From Neoarius graeffei (lineage: Eukaryota > Chordata > Actinopteri > Siluriformes > Ariidae): DNA of 64,000 nucleotides. A model generated the notes under the pieces. The model saw only the letters and a list, made by a program, of their open reading frames with translations, had not been told where the DNA came from and did not search any database. Shown here piece after piece: positions 21,792 to 32,237 of this stretch. The first letter of the stretch is position 1. The number at the start of each line of letters is the position of its first letter. The stretch spans positions 33,402,198 through 33,466,197 of the forward strand of contig NC_083577.1 in the NCBI RefSeq assembly GCF_027579695.1, in the 5' to 3' direction. The translations under genes and the position numbers were made by a program.

Positions 21792-22688
21792 TTAGTCGTT
21801 GCTGAAAGCATTAGTAGTTGCTAAATCCAGTCGATAAGGTCACACGGCGTTCGTTTTTAACCAAAATCTAATGAAATACAATGTGTTTAAAATAAGATAA
21901 AATATAAGATAAAATAAGATAATCTATACTATCATATAGTATAGTAGCATTACATATGGACAATTCTTCAGCAGAGAGGCCAAAATTATGAAATGATTAA
22001 GATCGTTTTAACTCATCAGCTCAGTGATGTTGCTAAAGTCTGGAATCCAAGGCAGAATGTGCTGAAAACCATCTTTAAAACTCATCACCCCAGTTACAGC
22101 ACCGTCGCTTCAGAGAAATCTTGGTTTGAATTTTACGAAATTAAAGTTCAGGTTTTTTTCCTGACGTAATTCCGTTACTGACTTTTTTTTCTTTCCTCAT
22201 AAAAGATTTTATGTTCAGATTTAAACACAGCCAGTTTTTCTCTGCTTTTTTTTTAGGGTCAATAGACCCCATACAGTGTGACATTTTTATTTAATACCGT
22301 TATCTTGAGAACTGCACCTAAAAAAAAAAAAGTTACCACACTTTGCTGTGAATGTAATTCCGTTACTGAAGAACTGCTCATATATAATGTGGTAATTTAA
22401 TTAATGAAACTATCTTACATTTTTGGCAATTTCTTTTATTCCAGGCGTGTTTTTAATTCGGTGAACAAACGTTCACACGAAAATATGAGCAAATAATGAG
22501 GTAAATGTTTTCCCTGTGCTTGCTCATTTCACTGTTACCCCCTGATCATGCAGTCAGGATTATTTCAACTGTTATCCACGATGCAGAGTGGGCAGTGTTC
22601 TCCATTATAAGTGTGCGTGCAGAGAGAGAGAGAGGTTGTGATCTGTGTGTAGTGTGTACCTAAGGAGGTTGAATTGACCTTTATCTGA

Positions 22689-22695
22689 TCAAAAC

Positions 22696-22769
<74 letters not shown>
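22689..22769. repeat. CA microsatellite
   Basis: A (CT)n lead-in is followed by about 39 CA dinucleotides; a (GA)n run lies nearby at 22621-22634. Confidence 0.95.
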
Positions 22770-22773
<4 letters not shown>

Positions 22774-23175
22774 GTTAGAGGTGCAGAAATGTCTTATGAC
22801 ACTAAATTAGTCAGTCACCTGCCTAATGGAGTTAAATTTGATTAAAATGTAGCAATATCAATGTGACATTCCGATATCCATACGCAATTCCATAACATAT
22901 TGAAATATAGTCATAATAGTTTCCATATATTTATTTAATAATTAACTCTATCCCTGTGTCCGAAATCGCTCCCTATTCACTAGATAGGGCACTATATAGC
23001 AAGGATGCTTTTTTGTAGTGAGGATGATTACGCCCTATGTAGTGCACTCAGTGTCCCACAATGCATCACGAAAAGTAGTGTACAACCGATGGTCACTAAC
23101 CAAGCAATATATCCCATCATGCATTGCAGTCGTGCTGAAAGAAATCAAATTAAAAGTCTCAAATTTGATTTAATA

Positions 23176-23807
23176 CCGTATTGGCCCGAATATAAGACGA
23201 CCCTGAATGTAAGACGACCCCCCCTTTTCCAAGTTCATCTTTGGGGAAAAAGTTTTTTGAAGACCAAATGTTCATTCATATAAAGCGTATTTATTTCAAA
23301 ATTCTGTTTAAAATTAGAGGCTTTTGTTTTTCACATTTAAATAGAGGTCATTTCAGTCTCATTTCCGTGAACACTTTTCATAGAAGTAAAAAAAGAGGCT
23401 AAACTGCAGGCTACTAGACAAGCCAAATTAAAACATTTAAATTGCATTAATTCAACAAATTTGTCTGGTTTAGATTGAAAGTTCATAAACTTCAGAATGT
23501 CAATGCATTAACTTCCCATAGCCTACGGGTATATGGAATAAATCTGCAGAACAGTGCAAATGCTTTAAACAATGCATTAAACAATACATTAAGGTTTACA
23601 ATAATAAACAACTGAAACAATGGAAAGGGTAGTTTGCTAAATTACAGCTACTCAGCACAGAGATCCTCAGCCTCACTTTGCTCACTCTCACTGTCCTCAC
23701 TTTCGTTTTTGGCGGCATTTTGTCTAGTCCGCGAATTTAAGACGACCCCCCTTTTTAAGAGCTATTTTTTACAACAAAAACACCGTCTTATATTCGAGCC
23801 AATACGG
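23176..23807. mobile_element. MITE with ccgtattggcccgaatataa ends, TA target
   Basis: The ends ccgtattggcccgaatataa and ttatattcgagccaatacgg are 20-bp inverted repeats flanked by TA on each side. The homologous locus in the second copy of the host element (around 29590) lacks the 632-bp insert. The taagacgaccc motif recurs near both ends. No ORF. TA targeting fits the Tc1/mariner superfamily. Confidence 0.85.
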
Positions 23808-24072
23808 TAAAAGGCAGCGGCAAAGAAGAAAGTATTCAGCCTTGATTTAAAAGAACTGAAAGATGCAGGTACTTTGTATTGGTTAAGGTGGGAAATGCGC
23901 TCAGTATAATATGGATTCATCACAAAAATGCATACATGTATTTATTATTTTGAAAACTACCAGCAGGCTGATCTGGCACGTTTTAATTGTGCGACAGTAA
24001 TGACGTAAATACCAGCGTGACGGACGAGTGTCCAAAAGCGTTTTTTCATTTTACCAATGAGCTCACTATATA

Positions 24073-25672
24073 CGGGTGCTGGTCAAATAATTAGAATATC
24101 ATGAAGTTGATTTATTTCAGTAATTCCATGCAAAAAGTGAAACTTGTATATTATATTAATTCATTACACACAGACTGATATATTTCAAGTGTTTTTCTTT
24201 CAATTTTGATGATTATAACTGACAACTAATGAAAATCCCAAATTCAGTATCTCAGAAAATTAGAATATTGTGAAAAGGTTCAATATTGAAGACACCTGGT
24301 GCCACACGCTAATCAGCTAATTAACTCAAAACACCTGCAAAGGCCTTTAAAATGGTCTCTCAGTCTACAGTAGTTCTGTAGGCGACACAATCATGGGGAA
24401 GACTGCGGACTTGACAGTTGTCCAAAAGACGACCACTGACGCCTTGCACAAGGAGGGCAAGACACAAAAGGTCATTGCTAAAGAGGCTGGCTGTTCACAG
24501 AGCTCTGTGTCCAAGCACATTAATAGAGAGGCGAAGGGAAAGAAAAGATGTGGTAGAAAAAAAAGTATACAATCAGTAGGGATAACTGCATCCTGGAGAG
24601 GATTGTGAAACAAAACCCATTCAAAAATGTGGGGGAGATTCACAAAGAGTGGACTGCAGCTGGAGTCAGTGCTTCAAGAACCACCACGCACAGACGTATG
24701 CAAGACATGGGTTTCAGCTGTCGCATTCCTTGTGTCAAGCCACTCTTGAACAAGAGACAGCGTCAGAAGCGTCTCGCCTGGGCTAAAGACGAAAAGGACT
24801 GGACTGCTGCTGAGTGGTCCAAAGTTATGTTCTCTGATGAAAGTAAATTTTGCATTTCCTTTGGAAATCAAGGTCCCAGAGTCTGGAGGAAGAGAGGAGA
24901 AGCACAGAATCCACATTGCTTGAGGTCCAGTGTAAAGTTTCCACAGTCAGTGATGGTTTGGGGTGCCATGTCATCTGCTGGTGTTGGTCCACTGTGTTTT
25001 CTGAGGTCCAAGGTCAACGCAGCCGTCTACCGGGAAGTTTTAGAGCACTTCATGCTTCCTGCTGCTGACCAACTTTATGGAAATGCGGATTTCATTTTCC
25101 AACAGGACTTGGCACCTGCACACAGTGCCAAAGCTACCAGTACCTGGTTTAAGGACCATGGTATCCCTGTTCTTAATCGGCCAGCAAACTCGCCTGACCT
25201 TAATCCCATAGAAAATCTCTGGGGTATTGTGAAGAGGAAGATGCGATACGCCAGACCCAACAATGCAGAAGAGCTGAAGGCCACCATCAGAGCAACCTGG
25301 GCTCTCATAACACCTGAGCAGTGCCACAGACTGATCGACTCCATGCCACGCCGCATTGCTGCAGTAATTCAGGCAAAAGGAGCCCCAACTAAGTATTGAG
25401 TGCTGTACATGCTCATACTTTTCAGTTGGCCAACATTTCTAAAAATCCTTTTTTTGGATTGGTCTTAAGTAATATTCTAATTTTCTGAGCTACTGAATTT
25501 GGGATTTTCATTAGTTGTCAGTTATAATCATCAAAATTAAAAGAAATAAACACTTGAAATATATCAGTCTGTGTGTAATGAATGAATATAATATACAAGT
25601 TTCACTTTTTGAATGGAATTACTGAAATAAATCAACTTTTTCATGATATTCTAATTATATGACCAGCACCTG
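24073..25672 (+). mobile_element. Tc1-type transposon, nearly intact
   Basis: The ends cgggtgctggtcaaataatt and ttatatgaccagcacctg are inverted and flanked by TA (24071-24072, 25673-25674). Terminal inverted repeats of about 210 bp contain repeated copies of the end motif (ttagaatat... near both the tip and the inner edge), the IR/DR layout. The 1600-bp length is standard. It carries one transposase gene with a single evident frame break, making it the youngest-looking transposon in the window. Confidence 0.93.
24393..25399 (+). pseudogene. Tc1 transposase with one homopolymer frameshift
   Basis: The start MGKTADLTVVQKTTTDAL opens the first HTH (KVIAKEAGCSQSSVSKHINR), followed by a basic GRKK stretch. 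At the A8 run (24557-24564) the frame slips, giving a stop at about 24606. The remaining 264 codons are open to ...RIAAVIQAKGAPTKY. All three catalytic acids are present: MFSDESKF, FQQDLAPAHS and [12 protein letters not shown], with 34 residues between the second and third (DD34E). If the A-run length is a sequencing artefact the gene could be intact; otherwise this copy is inactive. Confidence 0.88.
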
Positions 25673-26051
25673 TAGTCCTCTATATAGTAATTACCTATAT
25701 AGGGAGCAGTGAACGAGTGAGCGATTTTGGACACAGGGTATGTACTTGCAATGTACAAGAAAAATAATTGAACACCGGCAGCAGATTCAACACCAGTTTC
25801 CCCTGTTGACTGTGAGTCTCCCTCGAAGGTGCATGCGCATGCTGTGTATTCAGCTGTGAGCGAGTGGTCTGGGTCTCTCATAAATTCCAAGCAAACTAAA
25901 GGACTCCATGGGCTACGATGTTTGGGGAAAACCACGTTAGCTTGACTATGGATCTTAAGTGGTAATTTAATACTCTCTTGGCCTTAAGAGGCTTTCGGGA
26001 AACCCACGCCAGGTTAGTTACATACAATAAAATGTCTTGGGAGGCTTTTTT

Positions 26052-26071
26052 TTGGGGGGGGGGGGGGGGGA
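26052..26071. repeat. T8 then poly-G tract
   Basis: A T run followed by about 17-18 G lies 100 bp upstream of host exon (d), between the outer transposon end and the exon's pyrimidine tract. Confidence 0.85.
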
Positions 26072-26167
26072 GTGTCCATTTTGTCATCTGGCACTCCTTT
26101 CGTGTTTTAGCGCTCACATAGTAAACAACATAACCTTCATTTTTCACATCTCTTTCCCCTTTTCTAG

Positions 26168-26295
26168 CAGACTGGCACCTTTACTAACGGCCTCCTAGAG
26201 CTTAACAAAGCAACGATGGCAGCACAGCATAGTGAAGGCGGCGCTCCTGCCTCCCTCCCTCATCTTTCTCACACTCATAATGTGATTGCCACCAG
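26168..26295 (+). CDS. Host gene exon (d) with tandem NAGNAG acceptor
   Basis: The acceptor reads ttttctagcag: AG at 26166-26167 and at 26169-26170 are both usable, so the exon starts at 26168 (adding one Gln) or 26171. The donor is ACCAG|gtttgt at 26295. From 26171 the exon is 125 bp, phase 0 to phase 2, encoding TGTFTNGLLELNKATMAAQH then SEGGAPASLPHLSHTH and NVIAT plus two bases. Those two bases (AG) join the first C of the terminal exon to make Ser, and the frame then runs to a stop. This phase match is the best evidence that it is a real exon. The donor gtttgt is weak, which with the tandem acceptor makes variable splicing plausible. Confidence 0.72.
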
Positions 26296-26368
26296 GTTTG
26301 TGTTGGTCATGTGTGATTGTTCTGTGGAACAGGAAGATTCAAATCTAACTAGTGTTTTATTCCTCTTA

Positions 26369-27978
26369 CAGTGGTGCTTGAAAGTTTGTGAACCCTTTAG
26401 AATTTTCTATATTTCTGCATAAATATGACCAAAAACATCATCAGATTTTCACACAAGTCCTAAAAGTAGATAAAGAGAACCCAGTTAAACAAATGAGACA
26501 AAAATATTATACTTTGTCATTTATTTATTTATTGAGGAAAATGATGCAATATTACATATGTGGGTTTCAAAAGTATGTGAACCTCTAGGATAAGCAGTTA
26601 ATTTGAAGATGAAATTAGAGTCAGGTGTTTTCAATCAATGGGATGACGATCAGGTGAGAGTGGGCACCCTGTTTTATTTAAAGAACAGGGATCTATCGAA
26701 GTCTGATCTTCACAACACATGTTTGTGAAAGTGTATCATGGCACAAACAAAGGAGATTTCTGAGGACCTCAGAAAAAGTGGTGTTGATGCTCATCAGGCA
26801 GGAAAAGGTTAGAAAACCATCTCTAAAGAGTTTGGACTCCACCAATCCACAGTCAGACAGATTGTGTACAAATGGAGGAAATTCAAGACCATTGTTACCC
26901 TCCTCAAGAGTGCTCGACCAACAAAGATCACTCCAAGAGCAAGGTGTGTAATAGTCGACAAGGTCACAAAGGACCCCAGGGTAACTTCTAAGCAACTGAA
27001 GGCCTCTCTCACATTGGCTAATGTTAATGTTCATGAGTCCACCATCAGGAGAACACTGAACCACAATGGTGTGCATGGCAGGGTTGCAAGGAGAAAGCCA
27101 CTGCTCTCCAAAAAGAACATTGCTGCTCGTCTGTAGTTTGCTAAAGATCATGTGGACAAGCCAGAAGACTATTGGAAAAGTGTTTTGTGGACGGATGAGA
27201 CCAAAATATAACTTTTTGGTTTAAATGAGAAGCGTTATGTTTGGAGAAAGGCAAACACTGCATTCCAGCATAAGAACCTTATCCCATCTGTGAAACATGG
27301 TGGTGGTAGTATCATAGTTTGGGCCTGTTTTGCTGCATGTGGGCCAGGATGGCTTTCCATCATTGATGGAACAATGAATTCTGAATTATACCAGTGAATT
27401 CTAAAGGAAAATGTCAGGACATCTGTCCATGAACTGAATCTCAAGAGAAGGTGGGTCATGCAGCAAGACAAAGACCCTAAGCACACAAGTCGTTCTACCA
27501 AAGAATGGTTAAAGAAGAGTAAAGTTAATGTTTTGGAATGGCCATGTCAAAGTCCTGACCTTAATCCAGTGGAAATATTGTGGAAGGACCTGAAGCGAGC
27601 AGTTCATGTGAGGAAACCCACCAACATCCCAGAGTTGAAGCTGTTCTGTACGGAGGAATGGGCTAAAATTCCTCCAAGCCGGTGTGCAGGACTGATCAAC
27701 AGTTACCAGAAACGTTTAGTTGCAATTATTGCTGCACAAGGGGGTCACACCAGATACTGAAAGCAAAGGTTCACATACTTTTGCCACTCACAGATATGTA
27801 ATATTGGATCATTTTTCTCAATAAATAAATGATCAAGTATAATATTTTTATCTCATTTGTTTAACTGTGTTCTCTTTATCTACTTTTAGGACTTGTGTGA
27901 AAATCTGATGTTTTAGGTCATATTTATGCAGAAATATAGAAAATTTCTAAAAGGTTCACAAACTTTCAAGCACCACTG
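26369..27978 (+). mobile_element. Tc1-type transposon, decayed, 73 bp after host exon (d)
   Basis: The ends cagtggtgcttgaaagtttg and caaactttcaagcaccactg are inverted. The flanks are TA on the left (26367-26368) and CA on the right, a mutated TA. Inverted repeats of about 130 bp include gacaaaaatattatactttg and its complement. Length 1.6 kb. The transposase has several stops (next entry). Confidence 0.92.
26738..27760 (+). pseudogene. Tc1 transposase with four in-frame stops
   Basis: From ATG 26738 the reading MAQTKEISEDLRKSGVDAHQ is followed by stops near 26810, at 27134-27136, near 27208 and near 27395, all as single-base changes with the frame itself kept. Visible blocks are KTISKEFGLHQSTVRQIVYK (HTH), WTDETKI (first Asp), MQQDKDPKHTS (second Asp) and PDLNPVEILWKDLK (third Glu), so the catalytic residues survive. 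Stops without frameshifts suggest decay mainly by point mutation. Confidence 0.9.
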
Positions 27979-28019
27979 CATATCACAGCAATTTGCCAGT
28001 AATAAAATTGAAACTAAAT

Positions 28020-29200
28020 TTTGTTTATTAAGTATAGCTAAAGTAGAGAAACTGTAATATCAGATTATTATTTTCACCTTCTGTCTCTGGTACGTTTGTA
28101 TGAGTATTTGGAGCATTAGCGGAAGGTCTGTTGTCCACAAAAATTAGCTCAAATTATCATTTGTTACAGCAGCTAAAAATGTTATTCCTTCATCAGCACT
28201 TTTTTTTTTCTCCTTCCCTCTTGAAGTTAGTCAGACATTGAAATAACACATTTTTCATGCTATAGCAAGTGTTAAAAACAAGGCCTGGCTTTCAGCCTTG
28301 TTTTATTTGGCTCGCGTGACCTTGTCAAAAATAATCGTGAAACGCCTCTTGCGTGCTGCTGAAGTAAAATTGACAAGTGCTGCTGAAGTAAAATTGACGA
28401 GTGCTGCTGAATTTCTGTTCCACTGCGGTCTGAAAGATGAGTTGCACTCAGTGCTGCACTTGCTGCAAGTCAGACTCGCCTCTAAAATTGATTCAGAAAC
28501 GCATCATGTGTTATGCTGACAGTGGTGTATCTTGATAAACTAATGAGGGATGAGACAATGTACAAAATAAAATCACGATTGTTTTCTTGATCTGTCCAAT
28601 TAAATTGAGGAGCGTGACTCATTTCCCGTGGATGTCAGTCAGCAGTAGGAGTGGCAATGACTTTTTTTTTTTTTTTAAATTTAATCATTTAAGGCATTTA
28701 CCGTCAAACTATCTTTTCATATTAATAATGTTATCATAAAATACCTTTGTCAGTTCTACTGAAAAGTGATTTGATTAAAACATGTTGTTAAAAGGGAAAA
28801 ACGACACCTTCTATGATGAATCCTGATTTATTTTTTTCTTTTGCAGGGAACCTCACCTCCTTATCTGCGTGCTTATAGTGTAGCTATCTGGCTCAACCAG
28901 AAAATGAATAATCCAATTGGCTAATCCTATTTTTTCCATCACAGCAGCTGGTATCCAAACAAAGGAGGGCATTTAAACCCATTAATTATGTTTCGGTTAT
29001 GTGGAGCGTCTGCCATACGCCATACAAATCCCTGTGACTGATCTGCTGTAGAAATAATAACATACTAGAACGACTCCATTAAAAAAAAGATTAGATTACA
29101 GCTGGCACTACAGCCAAAACTGCTGTCCTGGAAAATTTAAATAGCACCTTCTGACCAATCAGATTCGAGAATCCAGTTGTGCTGTGGTATAATTAACAAA
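28020..29200. other. Intronic DNA with a possible old transposon end
   Basis: Mostly unassigned. A direct duplication gctgctgaagtaaaattgac lies at 28360-28400. At 29145-29195 the text cttctgaccaatcagattcg then gctgtggtataatt resembles a frequent fish DNA-transposon terminus (ttataccacagc on the other strand), but a left partner was not found. No credible gene. Confidence 0.35.
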
Positions 29201-29878
29201 CCCTGTGTCCGAAATCACTCACTACTCACTATATAGTGGACTGGATAGCGAGTTCGCCATTTTGTCATGCTGTCCGAATGAATGTATAGTGAGAATTATT
29301 ACACCTTTATATAGTGCACTCATAGTATCCCACAATGCACTGTGAAAAGCAGTGTACAGCCAATGGTCACTAACAAGCAATATATCCCATCATGCATTGT
29401 TGTTGTGCTGAAAGGGGGGGGGGGGAGTGTGTTGGGGAGAAAGAAACGCATGATAAATGGGCGTTCAAATACAATTAAAAATAGTAAGAGAATAGAAAAG
29501 CTAAAATAGAATAAGACAGATAAAATACAAGAATAAAAGTTACAGTGCGGAGCGAGGAATTAATCCAAAACCTCAAATTTTGATTTAATAAATCAAAAGG
29601 CAGCGGCAAAGAAGAAAGTATTCAGCCTTGATTTAAAAGAACTGAAAGATGCAGGTATGTTGTATTGATTAATGTGGGAAATGTGCCCAGTATAACATGG
29701 ATTTATCACAAAAATACATGCATGTATTTATTATTTTGAAAACCCACCAGCCGGCTGATCTGGCATGTTTTAATTGTGTGACAGTAATGGCGTAAATAAC
29801 GGCGTGGCAGACTAGTGTCTGAAAGTGTGTGTGGGGGTTTCCTTCATTTTACCAATGAGCTCACTATACAGGGTTAGT

Positions 29879-30398
29879 CAAAATTGTTATAACTAAGGGA
29901 TTATTTTTTTTCTCCTGAATGTGTGGTGCGCCGTGACTGCTGCTGGCGTAATTGGGCCCTACTTTTTTTTTTGACACCCCAACAGTGATGTCAGACGTCT
30001 ACTTACAGGTGGTGCAGACCGTCCTGTAAATCATCTTGCACATATGATGAATGTTTTGTGAATAAATGGTTTCTACCATTTAAGTGTTAACATAATTTTG
30101 ACTAACCCTTTGTCAGTCCATCCCACGCCATGTGGCGCATAGGGCGGCGCCCATCCCCGTTTCCGTAGCCCTCTCGCCTATTACATAGCGAGGGTTACAG
30201 TGGGGGGGCTGGTCCCCTGGTAACCACGAGAGTTTGACTCCCCACTCACATCTGTATTGCAGCATGCCTTGCCAGACGGCAGTAGGTGCCATTTTTTTAT
30301 GATGGTCTTTGGTATGACCCGACCATGAGTAGAACTCACGATCTCCTGATCGAGAGGCGGACATGCTAACCACTGGGTCAGCTCGCCGGTAAACCCTG
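29879..30398. mobile_element. Mariner-like non-autonomous element carrying a SINE
   Basis: The ends cagggttagtcaaaattgtt and aacataattttgactaaccct (then g after the SINE) are inverted and flanked by TA. Without the SINE (30110-30391) the element is about 240 bp and non-coding. Its insertion site is the same cactata position that was hit by the Tc1 element in copy 1 of the host element. Confidence 0.78.
30110..30391 (-). repeat. tRNA-derived SINE inside the mariner-like element
   Basis: The minus-strand head gctgacccagtggttagcat and gtgagttctactcatgg correspond to the head family seen at 3765. The body runs through gaccatcataaaaaaatggc to gggcgccgccctatgcgcca. The flanking aaccct is duplicated (30104-30109 and 30392-30397), proving insertion into the mariner-like right end. 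Confidence 0.82.
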
Positions 30399-30645
30399 TA
30401 TAGTCCTCTATATAGAATTCCCTAGATAGGGAGTAGTGAACGAGTGAGTGAGTGATTTCAGACACAGCCTATTACCGAAGGTGATGTGAATATTGTTGAA
30501 TAATAACTGAACTGAAGTCAAGGTCATTATTCACTGAGCCTGAGGCGGAGAATTGTTTTAGTATAAATACACAGGTGATTTTATTTAAAAACATTTATTT
30601 CAAACTTCAAAAGCGGCACGCAAATGTAATAACGGCGCACATATA

Positions 30646-32236
30646 CAGTGGGGCAAAAAAGTATTTAGTCATCCACCAATTGTGCAAGTTCTCCCACTTA
30701 AAAAGATGAGAGAGGCCTGTAATTTTCATCATAGGTATACCTCAACTATGAGAGACAGAATGGGGGGAAAGAATCGAGGAAATCACATTGTAGGATTTTT
30801 AATGAATTAATTGGTAAATTCCTCGGTAAAATAAGTATTTGGTCACCTACAAACAAGCAAGATTTCTGGCTCTCACAGACCTGTAACAACTTCTTTAAGA
30901 GGCTCCTCTGTCCTCCACTCGTTACCTGGATTAATGGCACCTGTTTGAACTCGTTATCAGTATAAAAGACACCTGTCCACAACCTCAAACAGTCACACTC
31001 CAAACTCCACTATGGCCAAGACCAAAGAGCTGTCAAAGGACACCAGAAACAAAATTGTAGACCTGCACCAGGCTGGGAAGACTGAATCTGCAATAGGTAA
31101 GCAGCTCGGTGTGAAGAAATCAACTGTGGGAGCAACTATTAGAAAATGGAAGACATACAAGACCACTGATAATCTCCCTCGATCTGGGGCTCCATGCAAG
31201 ATCTCACCCCGTGGGGTCAAAATGATCACAAGAACGGTGAGCAAAAATCCCAGCACCACACGGGGGGACCTAGTGAATGACCTGCAGAGAGCTGGGACCA
31301 AAGTAACAAAGGCTACCATCAGTAACACACTACGCCGCCAGGGACTCAAATCCTGCAGTGCCAGACGTGTCCCCCTGCTTAAGCCAGTACATGTCCAGGC
31401 CCGTCTGAAGTTTGCTAGAGAGCATTTGGATGATCCAGAAGAGGATTGGGAGAATGTCATATGGTCAGATGAAACCAAAATAGAACTTTTTGGTAAAAAC
31501 TGTTTGGAGGAGAAAGAATGCTGAGTTGCATCCAAAGAACACCATACCTACTGTGAAGCATGGGGGTGGAAACATCATGCTTTGGGGCTGTTTTTCTGCA
31601 AAGGGACCAGGACGACTGATCCGTGTAAAGGAAAGAATGAATGGGGCCATGTATCGTGAGATTTTGAGTGAAAACCTCCTTCCATCAGCAAGGGCATTGA
31701 AGATGAAATGTGGCTGGGTCTTTCAGCATGGCAATGATCCCAGACACACCGCCCGGGCAACGAAGGAGTGGCTTCGTAAGCATTTCAAGGTCCTGGAGTG
31801 GCCTAGCCAGTCTCCAGATCTCAACCCCATAGAAAATCTTTGGAGGGAGTTGAAAGTCCGTGTTGCCCAGCGACAGCCCCAAAACATCACTGCTCTAGAG
31901 GAGATCTGCATGGAGGAATGGGCCAAAATACCAGCAACAGTGTGTGAAAACCTTGTGAAGACTTAGAGAAAATGTTTGACCTCTGTCATTGCCAACAAAG
32001 GGTATATAACAAAGTATTGAGATGAACTTTTGTTATTGACCAAATACGTATTTTCCACCATAATTTGCAAATAAATTATTTAAAAATCAGACAATGTGAT
32101 TTTCTGGATTTTTTTTTCTCATTCTGTCTCTCATAGTTGAAGTGTACCTATGATGAAAATTACAGACCTCTCTCATCTTTTTAAGTGGGAAAACTTGCAC
32201 AATTGGTGACTGACTAAATACTTTTTTGCCCCACTG
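30646..32236 (+). mobile_element. Tc1-type transposon, family with cagtggggcaaaaaag ends, copy A
   Basis: The ends cagtggggcaaaaaagtatt and aatacttttttgccccactg, flanked by TA on both sides. Sub-terminal repeats (cttaaaaagatgagagaggc and complement) extend about 200 bp. A second copy (B) lies at 48316-49920 in the same orientation. Length 1591 bp. Confidence 0.95.
31012..31966 (+). pseudogene. Tc1 transposase, copy A: 11-bp deletion and lost catalytic Asp
   Basis: The N-terminal 170 codons are open: [20 protein letters not shown], then [20 protein letters not shown] (HTH), then [20 protein letters not shown] and [13 protein letters not shown] (first Asp). Relative to copy B, 11 bp are missing after aaaaact (31500-31501), shifting the frame; the rest continues in another frame to ...VCENLVKT. 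The second catalytic position reads [10 protein letters not shown], where copy B has [10 protein letters not shown]: Asp to Gly. The third acid is kept ([10 protein letters not shown]). Two independent inactivating changes. Confidence 0.92.
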
Positions 32237-32237
32237 T

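Larger units (their letters stand above)
22953..25738. mobile_element. CCCTGTGTCC-ended element, copy 1, with two nested insertions
   Basis: The ends ccctgtgtccgaaatcgctc and gagcgattttggacacaggg are near-perfect 20-bp inverted repeats, flanked by TAT on both sides. Repeated cactata/tatagtg motifs lie sub-terminally. A second copy is at 29201-30469, and the alignment between copies gives clean empty sites for the two insertions in this one: a TA-flanked MITE (23176-23807) and a Tc1 element (24073-25672). Native length is about 0.55 kb. No coding capacity of its own. Confidence 0.75.
21108..26008. mobile_element. Outer inverted-ended transposon swollen by nested insertions
   Basis: The left end gtgggtttcccgataacatt (21110) pairs with the right end ttcgggaaacccacgcc (25992-26008). 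The pairing continues inward (ctctcttaag on the left, cttaagagg on the right; acgtggttttcc at 21190 against ggggaaaaccacgt at 25922). I read one element whose interior now holds a Harbinger-like MITE (21283-21791) and a second inverted-ended element (22953-25738). No transposase of its own was found. Exact termini and target duplication are uncertain. Confidence 0.55.
29201..30469. mobile_element. CCCTGTGTCC-ended element, copy 2, with nested insertion
   Basis: The left end ccctgtgtccgaaatcactc and the right end gagtgatttcagacacag are inverted. The body is collinear with copy 1 at 22953 (caatgcactgtgaaaagcag, tcaaaaggcagcggcaaaga, ttgatttaaaagaactgaaa, ttaccaatgagctcactata). It lacks the MITE and Tc1 of copy 1 and instead holds a mariner-like element at 29879-30398. 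A G10 run lies at 29415. Confidence 0.75.

Noticed and set aside
31012-31535. A 180-codon minus-strand frame opposite the Tc1 transposase (also 222 codons at 48663-49331).
   Set aside because: It is the antisense of the transposase gene; its length reflects codon bias of the sense strand and it recurs in both copies only because they are homologous.
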